A stretch of 64,000 nucleotides of DNA from Pantoea piersonii (GCF_003612015.1 NZ_RARB01000001.1:1138675-1202674); one strand, 5' to 3'. Counted from the first letter of the stretch, positions 54,922 to 63,814 are shown. Notes: generated from the sequence alone by a model not told the origin. Made by a program: numbers and translations.

Positions 54922-56312
54922 CGCAGCTTATCTCCTAATAAAAATTCCAGCGCGGCATCCATGCGGATATGGGGCAGCGGACGATCGATATCGAGCGGCT
55001 GCGGCCGGAACTGTTCAAACTGAAAACCCTGCTGCTGCCAGAAGGCCTGCCCCGGCAAACGCGGCGGCACTTCGCCCGGATAGAAAGTCAGGGCTGCGCC
55101 GTCGGCCAGCCGATCGCCGCGCAGCGCCGGGATCTTCTCGCCGCGATGATCCACCAGCCCGCTTTGCGTAGCCTGCACCGAGGCCAGCCCGATGCACTCC
55201 ATGCTGATGCCCTCGAACGCCGCGTTTTGCCAGGCGTCCTGTACCAGCTGCTGCAGCAGCGACACCATATTAGCGTGCTGATCGGCGGTGATATGGTCAG
55301 CTTTAGTGGCGGCGAACAGCAGTTTATCGATAACCGGCGCAAACAGGCGACGGAACAGGGTGCGCTGTCCGTAGTGGAAACTCTGCATCAGCTGAGTCAG
55401 CGCCAGCCGCATATCGTTAAACGCCTGAGGGCCGCTGTTCAGCGGCTGCAGGCAATCCACCAGGACAATCTGGCGATCGAAGCGCAGGAAGTGGTTGCGG
55501 TAAAAATCCTTCACCACATGCTGGCAGTAGTAGCGGAAACGCTGCTGCAGCATGGCGAAGTTGCTGCCTTTGTCGGCCTGCGCCAGTTTGCCGCGCTCGG
55601 CCTCGTCCATCAGCGGCCAGGGGAAAAACTGCAACGCCGGTGCGCCCGCCATCTCGCCAGGCAGCACAAAGCGGCCGGGCTGGATAAAGTGCAGCCCTTC
55701 GGCTTTACAGCGGTGCAGATAGTCGGTCCAGGCGGCGGCGATGGCGGCCAGCCGGTTTTCGTCGGCAGGCGCAAAGGGATCGAGCGACGCGCACAGCTCA
55801 CGCCACGGCTGCGCCCACTGTGCGCGATCGCCCTGCAACAGGCTCAGCATTTGTCGCGACCAGTCGAGGTAATCCTGCGCCAGCATCGGCAGGTCAAGCA
55901 GCCATTCGCCGGGATAGTCGACGATTTCCAGATAGAGCGTCGCGCTCTCTTTGAAATGGCGCAGCAGCGAATCTTGCGAACGATAGCGCAACGCCAGCCG
56001 CATTTCGCTGACGCCACGCGTCGGGGTCGGCCAGGCGGGCGGCGTGCCATAAAGCTGCGCCAGCCCTTCGTCGTAGGTGAAACGCGCCGTGCCCATGTCG
56101 CGCTGCGGAATGCGCTTGACGCCCAGCAGGCGCTCGTCGCGCACCACAGAAAAGAGCGGCAGCCGCGCGCCGCTGTGCACGTTAAGCAGTTGATTAACGA
56201 GTGAGGTGATAAAAGCGGTTTTGCCGCTGCGGCTCAGGCCGGTTACCGCCAGGCGCAGATGACGATCCGCGCCGCGGTTGAGTAATGAGAGTAGTTCAGA
56301 CTTGTTTATCAT
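54918..56312 (-). CDS. ycjX: YcjX, P-loop (DUF463) protein
   Basis: A 464-aa GTPase-like protein (E. coli 465) with Walker [11 protein letters not shown] (about 24-33), the Walker B-like segment [16 protein letters not shown], and FAATKADH near the specificity position. [22 protein letters not shown] is a family signature. It overlaps the end of pspD by 17 nt and ycjF by 4 nt, so it is probably an extended part of the psp operon. Confidence 0.95.
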   Translation of the reverse strand: MINKSELLSLLNRGADRHLRLAVTGLSRSGKTAFITSLVNQLLNVHSGARLPLFSVVRDERLLGVKRIPQRDMGTARFTYDEGLAQLYGTPPAWPTPTRGVSEMRLALRYRSQDSLLRHFKESATLYLEIVDYPGEWLLDLPMLAQDYLDWSRQMLSLLQGDRAQWAQPWRELCASLDPFAPADENRLAAIAAAWTDYLHRCKAEGLHFIQPGRFVLPGEMAGAPALQFFPWPLMDEAERGKLAQADKGSNFAMLQQRFRYYCQHVVKDFYRNHFLRFDRQIVLVDCLQPLNSGPQAFNDMRLALTQLMQSFHYGQRTLFRRLFAPVIDKLLFAATKADHITADQHANMVSLLQQLVQDAWQNAAFEGISMECIGLASVQATQSGLVDHRGEKIPALRGDRLADGAALTFYPGEVPPRLPGQAFWQQQGFQFEQFRPQPLDIDRPLPHIRMDAALEFLLGDKLR

Positions 56313-56541
56313 CTTTTTCCCTGATGAAGCGCGCCGCCGCCCGCTTCATTACGCGCTGCAGCAACGGCTCCAGCGCCAGGGAAAGCAGAATGCGCAGAGG
56401 ACGACGCGCAACCGATTTTACTGCCCAGCCGGTCAGACCGGCAGGCCCGTAGCTCACGGCATTGATAATGATGAATTTCCCGACCGACTTCAACGCGGGG
56501 GTCGCGCGGCGGCGAAAAGAGGACGTACGTGAATATAACAA
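56296..56541 (-). CDS. pspD: Phage shock protein D
   Basis: Small inner-membrane protein of the psp operon. The core AVSYGPAGLTGWAVKSVARRP then LRILLSLALEPLL matches E. coli PspD. The best start is a TTG at 56541, because CGGAGG lies 6 nt upstream; it gives 81 aa. An ATG at 56565 (89 aa) overlaps that ribosome site and has none of its own. Function of PspD is not known. Confidence 0.85.
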   Translation of the reverse strand: MLYSRTSSFRRRATPALKSVGKFIIINAVSYGPAGLTGWAVKSVARRPLRILLSLALEPLLQRVMKRAAARFIREKDDKQV

Positions 56542-56597
56542 AGCAAACCTCCGGTTGATCAGCATAACGGGGCCTGGACGGCCCCGCTCAGGAAAGG

Positions 56598-56945
56598 TCA
56601 GAGCTGGCGAAAGCGGCTACGCACGCTGAAGGTTTCAGACGTTACGTAACGCTCTATCTCGCGCACGCTGTACTCATCGCGACGCAGCGCGCTTTCCAGT
56701 CGGTCCAGCAGTTCGCCAGCGTTCGGCTTGCCCGCGCTCTCTTCAGCATCCGCGGGTTTAGGATCGAGTACATATCCCAGAATAAAATAGGCGCTGACGG
56801 TAATCGCGAACAGGCCGAAAAAGAGCGACAGCACCACGATCACGCGCAGCAGACGCACCGGGATATCGAGGTACTCCGCCACGCCGGCGCAGACGCCCAT
56901 CAGCTTCCCTTCTTCCGGTTTACGCCACAGCTTACGTTTAATCAT
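56598..56945 (-). CDS. pspC: Phage shock protein C
   Basis: Inner-membrane sensor that, with PspB, draws PspA to the membrane under stress. The ATG at 56945 has GGAGG upstream and overlaps the pspB stop by 4 nt; a frame 4 codons longer exists. About 115 aa. Visible: the PspC domain KLWRKPEEGKLMGVCAGVAEYLDIPVRLLR, a membrane span (VIVVLSLFFGLFAITVSAYFIL) and the E. coli-like C-terminus YVTSETFSVRSRFRQL. Confidence 0.95.
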   Translation of the reverse strand: MIKRKLWRKPEEGKLMGVCAGVAEYLDIPVRLLRVIVVLSLFFGLFAITVSAYFILGYVLDPKPADAEESAGKPNAGELLDRLESALRRDEYSVREIERYVTSETFSVRSRFRQL

Positions 56946-57166
56946 GGCTGCCTCCATTTCGGATGCTCAGCGTCCAGAATGGACTCCAGCGCCTGGATGC
57001 GATCGCGCATCCGTTCAGCTTCCTGCGTTAGCTGCTGCAGGCGCTGAAGATCGCCTGCCGACAGGTCGTTGCCGCTGCGGCGATTGCTGTAATGCAGCCA
57101 TAACCAGATCGGCAACACAAAGAGCACGAAAATGGTCAGCGGTATAGCGAGAAAAAGTGCGCTCAT
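56942..57166 (-). CDS. pspB: Phage shock protein B
   Basis: A 74-aa inner-membrane protein, same length as in E. coli. One N-terminal span (FLAIPLTIFVLFVLPIWLWLHY) is followed by a cytoplasmic coiled coil (DLQRLQQLTQEAERMRDRIQALESIL). Partner of PspC in PspA control. Confidence 0.96.
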   Translation of the reverse strand: MSALFLAIPLTIFVLFVLPIWLWLHYSNRRSGNDLSAGDLQRLQQLTQEAERMRDRIQALESILDAEHPKWRQP

Positions 57167-57203
57167 TGACTCTCCTTAATCAGTCTCGCAGACAGGATCA
57201 TTA

Positions 57204-57869
57204 TTATTCGCTACGGTTCATTTTGGCTTTCAGCGCTTCCAGCTGCTGACTGATCTCATCATCGGCCTGCAGATCGGCAAACTGCGCGTCCAGCGATTTT
57301 GGCTTACCGAAACGCTGGCTTTCCGCTTCTGCTTCCATATGGTCGATGCGACGCTCAAACGATTCAAAACGTGCCATGGCTTCATCCAGCTTGCCGCTGT
57401 CGAGCTGACGGCGCGCGTCACGCGACGTAGAAGCCGCCTGGTGACGCAGCGTCAGCGCCTGTTGACGCGCGCGAGTTTCGCTCAGTTTTTTCTCCAGCTC
57501 CCCGATTTCGCCCTTCATGCGCTCCAGCGTCTCTTCAACGTGCACCACTTCCTGCTGCAGCGAGGCGATAAGGTCGGTGAGCTTCTGTTTTTCGATCAGG
57601 GCCGCACGCGCCAGATCGTCTTTCTCTTTGCGCAGCGCCAGCTCCGCTTTTTCCTGCCATTCGGCCTGCTGAATTTCCGCCTGTTCAATGCGGCGGTTAA
57701 GCTGTTTTTTCTCCGCCAGCGCGCGCGCCGAGGTGGAGCGCACTTCAATCAGCGTGTCTTCCATCTCCTGAATCATCAGGCGTACCAGTTTCTGCGGATC
57801 TTCCGCACGCTCCAGCAGCGAATTGATGTTAGCGTTAACGATATCGGCGAAACGAGAAAAAATACCCAT
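57204..57869 (-). CDS. pspA: Phage shock protein A
   Basis: Peripheral membrane ESCRT-III-like coiled-coil protein that both inhibits PspF and stabilises damaged inner membrane. 221 aa (E. coli 222): amphipathic start [40 protein letters not shown], then long heptad regions and the end [17 protein letters not shown]. First gene of pspABCD behind a sigma-54 promoter. Confidence 0.97.
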   Translation of the reverse strand: MGIFSRFADIVNANINSLLERAEDPQKLVRLMIQEMEDTLIEVRSTSARALAEKKQLNRRIEQAEIQQAEWQEKAELALRKEKDDLARAALIEKQKLTDLIASLQQEVVHVEETLERMKGEIGELEKKLSETRARQQALTLRHQAASTSRDARRQLDSGKLDEAMARFESFERRIDHMEAEAESQRFGKPKSLDAQFADLQADDEISQQLEALKAKMNRSE

Positions 57870-57919
57870 AATGATGTTCCTCTTTGATTATGTTGGTGCG
57901 CCATGCGCTGATTGTTATA

Positions 57920-57935
57920 TACAAAAGGCGTGCCA
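57920..57935 (-). promoter_or_regulatory. Sigma-54 promoter of pspA
   Basis: Read leftward: TGGCACG-CCTT-TTGTA, against consensus TGGCACG-N4-TTGCA, with GG and the TTG element correctly spaced. It lies about 55 nt before the pspA ATG. The AT-rich DNA between here and pspF (57936-58010) would carry PspF and IHF sites. Confidence 0.92.
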
Positions 57936-58032
57936 TTTTTTATTTCATTGATTTTAAATCATATTTATATTTTACAGCGCAGCGCACGTCGCGTAAGGTA
58001 GTTAAATTGATTAACAGGTGGTGAATTTCATC

Positions 58033-59022
58033 ATGGCTGGCAGCAACGATAATCTGTTGGGTGAATCCAACAACTTTCTTGAAGTGCTTGAACAGGTCTC
58101 TATGCTGGCGCCGCTGGAAAAGCCCGTGCTGGTAGTGGGCGAACGCGGCACCGGCAAAGAGCTTATCGCCAGCCGCCTGCACTATCTGTCCGACCGCTGG
58201 CAAGGCCCGTTTATCTCGCTTAACTGCGCCGCGCTGAATGAAAATCTGCTCGATTCCGAGCTGTTCGGCCATGAGGCCGGCGCCTTTACCGGCGCGCAGA
58301 AGCGTCATCTGGGCCGCTTTGAGCGGGCAGATGGCGGCACGCTGTTTCTCGACGAACTGGCAACCGCGCCGATGCTGGTGCAGGAGAAGCTGCTGCGGGT
58401 TATTGAGTATGGACAGCTTGAGCGCGTCGGCGGCAATCACGCTTTGCAGGTTAATGTGCGGCTGGTATGCGCCACCAACGAGGATTTACCCGCGCTGGCG
58501 GCGGCAGGAAAGTTCCGCGCCGACCTGCTCGATCGTCTCGCTTTTGACGTAGTGCAGCTACCGCCGCTGCGCGAGCGGCGCAGCGATATTCTGGTGATGG
58601 CGGAGCATTTCGCTATTCAGATGTGCCGCGAGCTGGGGCTGCCGCTGTTTCCGGGCTTTACGCCCGAGGCGCAGGAGACGCTGCTGGCGTATCAGTGGCC
58701 CGGCAACGTGCGTGAACTCAAAAACGTGGTGGAACGCTCGGTTTATCGTCATCACAGCAGCGAAGTGCCGCTGGACAGGATTATTATTAATCCCTTTGCG
58801 CCGCGCGCGCAGCCAGCGATTACAGCGCAGGAAGAAACAAGCAGCGACCTGCCCGCTTTGCCGCTCGATCTGCGCCAGTGGCAAAACCAGCAGGAGCGCG
58901 CGCTGGTAGAGGCCAGTTTGCAACAGGCGAAATATAATCAGCGCCGCGCCGCCGAACTGCTGGGCGTGACCTATCACCAGTTGCGGGCGATGATGAAAAA
59001 GCACGGGGTAGAAAAGGAATGA
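58033..59022 (+). CDS. pspF: Psp operon activator PspF
   Basis: Sigma-54 enhancer-binding AAA+ activator without a receiver domain. The ATG at 58033 gives MAGSNDNLLGESNNFLEVLE, matching E. coli; 329 aa (E. coli 325). Walker A GERGTGKE (36-43), the sigma-54 contact loop GAFTGA (83-88), LFLDELATAP Walker B and R-finger region PPLRERRSDIL are intact. A C-terminal Fis-type helix ends RRAAELLGVTYHQLRAMMKKHG. Divergent from pspA; PspA binding holds it off in unstressed cells. Confidence 0.96.
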   Translation: MAGSNDNLLGESNNFLEVLEQVSMLAPLEKPVLVVGERGTGKELIASRLHYLSDRWQGPFISLNCAALNENLLDSELFGHEAGAFTGAQKRHLGRFERADGGTLFLDELATAPMLVQEKLLRVIEYGQLERVGGNHALQVNVRLVCATNEDLPALAAAGKFRADLLDRLAFDVVQLPPLRERRSDILVMAEHFAIQMCRELGLPLFPGFTPEAQETLLAYQWPGNVRELKNVVERSVYRHHSSEVPLDRIIINPFAPRAQPAITAQEETSSDLPALPLDLRQWQNQQERALVEASLQQAKYNQRRAAELLGVTYHQLRAMMKKHGVEKE

Positions 59023-59114
59023 AGCGGTTAAAAATCAGGTAGTTAAATGATGAAAACAGGCCTGAAATGTGCAGTGAGTGATGGCCGCCGGATGAAGCCG
59101 TGAGCCATAATCGG

Positions 59115-59300
59115 CTATAAATAACTTTTAAAAAATGTTGATAAGCAAATAAAGACGATGCGGGGAAGCATCGCCAAAACGCATAGCGCAATCAGGTTGT
59201 AAGTAAGCCACTCAAAAATAAAGAGCTTTGCGCCTGTCGTTGTTCCTGACTGATGCTGCTCAGCGTTATTGCCAGCCTGATAATTCATTCCTGCTTTCAA
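59115..59300 (-). CDS. Possible small membrane protein (61 aa), uncertain
   Basis: This is the only reading frame in the 316-bp gap 59023-59338. It encodes MKAGMNYQAGNNAEQHQSGT, then one strong membrane span (FEWLTYNLIALCVLAMLPRIVFICL). The ribosome site is poor and I recognise no family. It could be chance; the rest of the gap shows nothing. Confidence 0.3.
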   Translation of the reverse strand: MKAGMNYQAGNNAEQHQSGTTTGAKLFIFEWLTYNLIALCVLAMLPRIVFICLSTFFKSYL

Positions 59301-59338
59301 AATGAATTTTCGTCCAGCTTCGAGCGTTATCTCTAATT

Positions 59339-59845
59339 TTATTTCGCTGCAGCCTTAATCAGACCATCCAGCCATTCCTGATGGCCGTTCAGCATTGGAT
59401 TCGGGCGCGTTTTTGCCAGTTCTTTCGCAGGGTTACCGTTCTGAGTTTCCTGAGTCAGAATACGGACACGGTTACCACTAAGCTCCTCCAGCAACCAGGC
59501 ATGATGAACATCGAGGCGGTCTGCACTGTTTTTCTCCCCTGCCCACCCGTGCCATGCCAGACGGGCAGGCAGGCCTTCCGCAGGTGGAACATACTCCACA
59601 ACCTGAGCCTCTACTGGAAAACCAAAAGTGCTGAAGTAGAACCGGACCTTCTCTGCCAGCTCTGGTCCTTTACCGTCATAAAAGCGCACATCAGCGGAGT
59701 TTTTGTAGTAGACCGGCCACAGAAGAGGCTGACTCAGGAACGGCCAGACATCACTGACGCTCAGACCCGAAATGATCATTTCATTAGAGACAAAGTTATC
59801 AGTAAAACCCGGAACAAAACCCTCTGGCCAGTTAATCGCATTCAT
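59339..59845 (-). CDS. SRPBCC (START-like) domain protein
   Basis: A 168-aa single-domain protein with the helix-grip fold: FVSNEMIISGLSVSDVWPFLSQPLLWPVYYKNS at the start, a central strand set (KVRFYFSTFGFPVEAQVVEYVPP, RLAWHGWAG) and the long C-terminal helix KELAKTRPNPMLNGHQEWLDGLIKAA. Such proteins bind hydrophobic small molecules; the ligand is unknown. A LysR gene lies upstream on the same strand, 133 nt away, and may control it. Confidence 0.82.
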   Translation of the reverse strand: MNAINWPEGFVPGFTDNFVSNEMIISGLSVSDVWPFLSQPLLWPVYYKNSADVRFYDGKGPELAEKVRFYFSTFGFPVEAQVVEYVPPAEGLPARLAWHGWAGEKNSADRLDVHHAWLLEELSGNRVRILTQETQNGNPAKELAKTRPNPMLNGHQEWLDGLIKAAAK

Positions 59846-59978
59846 ATGTTACTCCCGTTGCATTTATCGATTGCATTGTGTGTCAGTACGGCTGCCGCAC
59901 TTAACCTGATGACAATGATTATTTGCGCAACGAAGTTATAAGACGAATCGTTATTCTTTATAATTAATATAAGATAAG

Positions 59979-60893
59979 TTATATCAGGTTATCAGAGGGC
60001 TGGCTGACTTCTGCACATAAAGCACGCATCCACTGATGAGCAGGATCACGATGAGTGCGCTCATGCCAGGCCATGCTTTTAACAAAGCCCGGGATTTTAA
60101 GCGGCAAGGGTAAAATCGAAAGTCCGCTGTCAGCCAGAACCATACGGCTGGGCACAACGGCAATCATATCGGTTAACCTCAAAATATCGGGTATCACCAG
60201 AAAACTGTTGACCGACATACCCACGCGCCGTGACAGACTCAGCTCAGCCAGAGCCTCATCCGTCACTGCCATGAAGCGCCCTTCTGTCGACACCAGAATA
60301 TGTTCCTGCTCGCAGAATTGTGTGAGCGTTATTTCTGAAGCCGCAGCCAGAGGGTGATGGCTATGTGCTACGCAAATATATTCTTCTTCGTACAGTGCCC
60401 GCCCGTGCAGGTCATCAGGGGTTGTTTGTGGTGTAACCAGAGCCAGATCCACTTCGCCCCGGGCGAGTTGCTGATACATGCGTCCACTGTCTACTGGCCG
60501 TACGGCGATTCTGATGAGCGGTGCACGCTGTTTCAGCGCAGCCATTAACGGAACGACAACGGCCTTGAGTGCATAGTCCGTCGCCAGGATGGTATAGGTC
60601 AGTTCCGCCGTCACCGGATCAAATTCCACGGGTTTAAGCAGAATAGCGATATCAGTGAGGATTTGTTTTACCGGTATGGCAAGTTCGTTCGCACGCAGCG
60701 TAGGTATCATGCCGTAGCTGGAGCGAATAAAAAGGGGATCGCCAAAGTAATCACGCAATCGGGTAAGCATGCCACTGACGGCAGGCTGCGTCAGAGAGAG
60801 GCGCTCTGCAGCCCGTGTCACGCTGCCCTCATCCAGTAACGCATCCAGAGCTTTAAGCAGGTTAAGATCGAGGCCTCTGATATCATTTTTCAT
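59979..60893 (-). CDS. LysR-family regulator (NodD/PcpR-like)
   Basis: A 304-aa LysR regulator from the ATG at 60893 (MKNDIRGLDLNLLKALDALL); an upstream frame to 60959 is less like the family. Helix-turn-helix GSVTRAAERLSLTQPAVSGMLTRLRDYFGDPLFIR (about 23-57). The effector domain shows LARGEVDLALVTPQ and the C-terminal HERTHRDPAHQWMRALCAEV, typical of the NodD/LinR/PcpR group that often controls aromatic or small-molecule enzymes. No clear ribosome site. Confidence 0.9.
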   Translation of the reverse strand: MKNDIRGLDLNLLKALDALLDEGSVTRAAERLSLTQPAVSGMLTRLRDYFGDPLFIRSSYGMIPTLRANELAIPVKQILTDIAILLKPVEFDPVTAELTYTILATDYALKAVVVPLMAALKQRAPLIRIAVRPVDSGRMYQQLARGEVDLALVTPQTTPDDLHGRALYEEEYICVAHSHHPLAAASEITLTQFCEQEHILVSTEGRFMAVTDEALAELSLSRRVGMSVNSFLVIPDILRLTDMIAVVPSRMVLADSGLSILPLPLKIPGFVKSMAWHERTHRDPAHQWMRALCAEVSQPSDNLI

Positions 60894-61309
60894 AATGAAG
60901 TAGTCTGGCAAATATAATAATTTTAATTGAGACCACAGGTTTGGAAAATACTTTTCCACAAAGTTTACATCCGTTAATTCTTCGGGGTGATATTCCCTTC
61001 CGGGACAGAGGTCTTGAGGTAGAACAACATACTTTTAGCTATAACTGACATTATCCACTCATGCCCGGACTCTCCCCGGTATCTCATAGCAGGTATCAGG
61101 GATTGCGTTAACATCACGTCGGGGCGCGTCTGGCCCTTTGCCAGCCTCTGAGTCAGTTACAAGTCCTACTACGCCTGTGCACCTGTATGCCGGAAAGGAA
61201 CTGTGCCAGTCTGTTTTTGCCCAAAGTGGATGTTGTCGCCTCATGCAATTTCAACAGATATGCTTTAGAACTTTGTGTCGAAAACTTTATGCCAAAGGAA
61301 GAGGTATTT
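60894..61309. other. 416-bp region without recognisable gene
   Basis: Contains the upstream regions of the LysR and GrpB genes. On the - strand a 61-codon frame (61059-61244) encodes a plausible-looking tail, GVVGLVTDSEAGKGPDAPRR, but lacks a ribosome site. Several GC-rich short stems (CTGG-N6-CCAG near 61130-61145) suggest remains of a structured or mobile sequence that I cannot identify. Confidence 0.35.
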
Positions 61310-61819
61310 ATGCGGACCATAGCTGTGATGCCATACGATGAAAAATGGCCAGAGGCGTTTAAAGTTGAAAGGTTACTGTTACAGACATTTCTTGGTGGCG
61401 TGGCTAAAAATGTTCATCATATTGGCAGTACGTCAGTACCTGGCCTCCCAGCAAAGCCAGTAATCGATATACTGCTCGAAGTGTCTGATGTTACTGAACT
61501 GGATAAATACAACGCTATAATGGTCCGTGCCGGGTACGTTGCGCGCGGTGAGAACGGGATTCCGGGACGCCGGTACTTTATTAAGGGTAGTGATGTGCGT
61601 AGCCACCAAGTGCATGCGTTTACAGTAGGGAATAAAGAGATACTGAGACATCTTGCTTTCCGTGATTACCTCAGGAAAAACAGAGATATTGCCTTAGATT
61701 ACGCTGAGATAAAGCGTACTGCAGCATTCTTCTGTAAGAACGATGTTCATCGCTACAGCGCGCTCAAAGCGAATTTTATAGAGCATCATCTACAACTGGC
61801 GCTGATTGACCTGAAATGA
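61310..61819 (+). CDS. GrpB family (UPF0157) nucleotidyltransferase-like protein
   Basis: A 169-aa protein of the GrpB/UPF0157 family, part of the nucleotidyltransferase fold. Start at 61310 has AGAGG 6 nt upstream. Diagnostic blocks: the YDEKWPEAFKVERLLLQ start, HHIGSTSVPGLPAKPVIDILLEV (GSTSVPGL, active-site-like), HQVHAFTVGNKEI and LAFRDYLRKNRDIALDYAEIK. Substrate unknown; often found in accessory DNA. Confidence 0.9.
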   Translation: MRTIAVMPYDEKWPEAFKVERLLLQTFLGGVAKNVHHIGSTSVPGLPAKPVIDILLEVSDVTELDKYNAIMVRAGYVARGENGIPGRRYFIKGSDVRSHQVHAFTVGNKEILRHLAFRDYLRKNRDIALDYAEIKRTAAFFCKNDVHRYSALKANFIEHHLQLALIDLK

Positions 61820-61911
61820 CAGGGATTGAGTTCGTTGCCGGATGCCATGTTCAATGCAGTGGTAATCTTCAGTTGTCATCTCAGCAAATGCAACATCCGC
61901 TATGTATCAGA

Positions 61912-62412
61912 AGCGGACGTTGCTATCCGCGTAGTACATTGCTCTTTATGAAGCAGGTCCTGGGAGGTTCGAATGCTCTTTTGCTGCATGAATAATACAA
62001 AATGGAATAAAATCCGCCTGGCCATGCTTAGCATGACATCGCCCCCTTTATGGAAAACTACCTCTCTAAATGGCTATGAATCCATAGTTGATGGTGAGTG
62101 GTTTTACCATTTCAGTGAAGGTGGTTATTCAGATATCCGATATCTGGATGTTTTGACAAACTCATTTGAACAGCATGTGGAAGTTGGAGCTATTCTTCGG
62201 GCTATTCATCTCCCCGGAATTGAAACTTCAAACGGCTATAGAATTTTGGGATACGCAGATTCGGCCGACCATGTGTTTTATCTTTAACTGGACAGAATTA
62301 TTAAGTGGCCAATGAGATTACTGGATAATCGTGTAACATTTTTGTCTGCTCCTTGCTCTAAGCGGACCTTATACCGCGCATGTCCGCTCTGTGCCAGCAG
62401 CGGACGTTGCTA
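61912..62412. repeat. Dispersed 14-bp repeat AGCGGACGTTGCTA, two direct copies
   Basis: Copies at 61912-61925 and 62399-62412 flank the DUF6678-like gene. A related AGCGGAC...GTCCGCT inverted pair lies at 62361-62388. They look like remains of an intergenic repeat element; no transposase is near. Confidence 0.55.
61973..62287 (+). CDS. DUF6678-like small protein (possible immunity-type)
   Basis: A 104-aa soluble protein. The ATG at 61973 has an excellent GGGAGG 5 nt upstream, but the recognisable domain begins at codon 6 (MNNTKWNKIRLAMLSM...). The pattern KWNKIRLAM...LWKT...GEWFYHFSEGGY...IRYLDV...ILRAIHLPGIETSNGYRILGYAD matches what I recall of DUF6678. Its W/G/Y-rich make-up and company (DUF2625, GrpB) recall immunity or anti-toxin-like orphans of polymorphic toxin loci, which is inference only. 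Confidence 0.72.
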   Translation: MLFCCMNNTKWNKIRLAMLSMTSPPLWKTTSLNGYESIVDGEWFYHFSEGGYSDIRYLDVLTNSFEQHVEVGAILRAIHLPGIETSNGYRILGYADSADHVFYL

Positions 62413-62517
62413 ACCAAATGCTATGTTTATCTAAAAAATCATTTTTATAATCATATTCAGGTTATCGGCTGCTCGTCCGAATAACATAAAGATACATAGT
62501 GCGACTAAGGATAACGC

Positions 62518-63112
62518 GTGAGGGAACTGACTGAATTAATCGATCAGCAGTCATCTGGCTGGTTTATAGTGCAGCAGTGGCTTAAAGAAGCATCCAATAA
62601 CTATAAAGTGCTTCCCTGTAATCCAATGCTCGCAGGCTCTGAGTTACATCAGCTTCAGGTGACAACGCACTCTCTCTTGGGCGCTGTCTTAATACGAAAC
62701 GGGGGATCCTGGTTGATAATGGCTGGTTGCGGATTTTAGGCTCCGGTCACCCCAGACTGGCACGAACTATTGCCTCCTGGACGCCATCGGTGACAACAGG
62801 TCGGACATTTCAGGCACTCTTAGTTGCTGATGATTTATCCGGAGGTTTTTTGCACTTAACGGTGGTGAATTCGGTAAAGATCGCGGCGGTGTATATTACC
62901 TCGCTTCGGACACTCTCGAATGGGAGAGCCTTGAGACTGACTATTCAGGTTTTTTGCACCGGGCTCTTTGTGGAGATTTGGACCGATTTTATCAAAGCGT
63001 ACGCTGGACAGGGTGGCGAGAAGAAACATCTTCGATAAATGGTGAGGCGGTTTACTCCTTTTATTCTTTCCTTTGGACCGAACCACAATTACCTATAGAA
63101 CAGCGTTCATGA
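62518..63112 (+). pseudogene. DUF2625 family protein, two frameshifts
   Basis: GTG start with AAGGA 7 nt upstream; the first frame reads MRELTELIDQQSSGWFIVQQ and is DUF2625-like up to LIRNGG, then fails. Adding one G in the G run near 62700-62704 gives ILVDNGWLRILGSGHPRLAR; adding one T in the T run near 62844-62849 gives FFALNGG...DRGGVYYLASDTLEWESLE and a full end ...FLWTEPQLPIEQRS with stop at 63112. The repaired protein has 198 aa, a normal length. Both lesions are single-base losses in homopolymers, so sequencing error must be considered. Confidence 0.85.
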
Positions 63113-63398
63113 GTTGCTGTGCCTGTTGATGATCACTGGTCATTCTGCCTGGACTTACAACATCAATTAACCGGTATGCAGGACGACCAGTCTGCACGCT
63201 CATGATGAAGCAACCGTAGTGTAAATAGTGCCTTACGAACTTCTGCTTCTGGCTCATAACAGAAAGTACGCGCGCGTCCGGCGGTTTTGAGCCAGCCCCA
63301 GACATGGCTAATTTTATGCTACCTGAATCCGAAGAGAGCGACGTGATTATCTTTCTGGCTTGAACTACAACATGCACAGAGCACGTTACTTTTTCCAT
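63093..63398 (-). CDS. Uncertain hypothetical protein (101 aa)
   Basis: The only long frame on either strand between the DUF2625 and VOC genes. The C-terminal half (VRHYLHYGCFIMSVQTGRPAYRLIDV) looks like a small winged-helix or beta-hairpin domain, but I recognise no family. No ribosome site; it overlaps the DUF2625 end by 20 nt. Could be real or chance. Confidence 0.3.
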   Translation of the reverse strand: MEKVTCSVHVVVQARKIITSLSSDSGSIKLAMSGAGSKPPDARVLSVMSQKQKFVRHYLHYGCFIMSVQTGRPAYRLIDVVSPGRMTSDHQQAQQLMNAVL

Positions 63399-63418
63399 TT
63401 CGCTCGGGAGAATAGGTC

Positions 63419-63814
63419 ATGTTTAGTCATATTCACGTTGGCGCAAGAGATCTCAACACGTTAGTTGCTTTCTATGAAGCTCTGCTTGCGAGGTTAGGCT
63501 TTGAACAGATGCCAGAGGGTAACGGCGGCCAGGCTAAAGGGGTTGGCTGGAAATATCCGGATAAGCGATGGCCTCAGTTTTACGTGCAGGTGCCTGAAAA
63601 TGGCCTCCCTTCAACCTAGGGAAATGGTATGCAAGTCAGTTTCTTAGTCGCTTCTCAGGAAGAAGTTCAGGAGATTTGGCACCTCGCCCTGAAAATGGGA
63701 GGAACCAACGAGGGTAAACCCGGTTTCAGAGAATACGCTTCAGACTTCTATGCGGCTTATTGTCGGGATCCAGAAGGGAATAAGCTGTGCTTTGTCCATG
63801 CTCCTGAAGAATAA
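63419..63814 (+). pseudogene. VOC/glyoxalase-family protein with in-frame amber stop
   Basis: Start at 63419 (MFSHIHVGARDLNTLVAFYE). The frame stays the same throughout but meets TAG at 63617-63619, in the context PENGLPST-stop-GNGMQVSFLVAS, where relatives have Trp (TGG to TAG, one base). Downstream the fold completes: GTNEGKPGFREYASDFYAAYCRDPEGNKLCFVHAPEE. Without the stop it would be 131 aa, normal for this VOC subgroup. Metal-type residues H5 and the late E (DPEGN) are kept. Probably inactive unless the codon is read through. Confidence 0.85.

Noticed and set aside
54969..56204. 411-codon frame opposite ycjX
   Set aside because: Gln/Arg-rich antisense shadow of a well-conserved gene.
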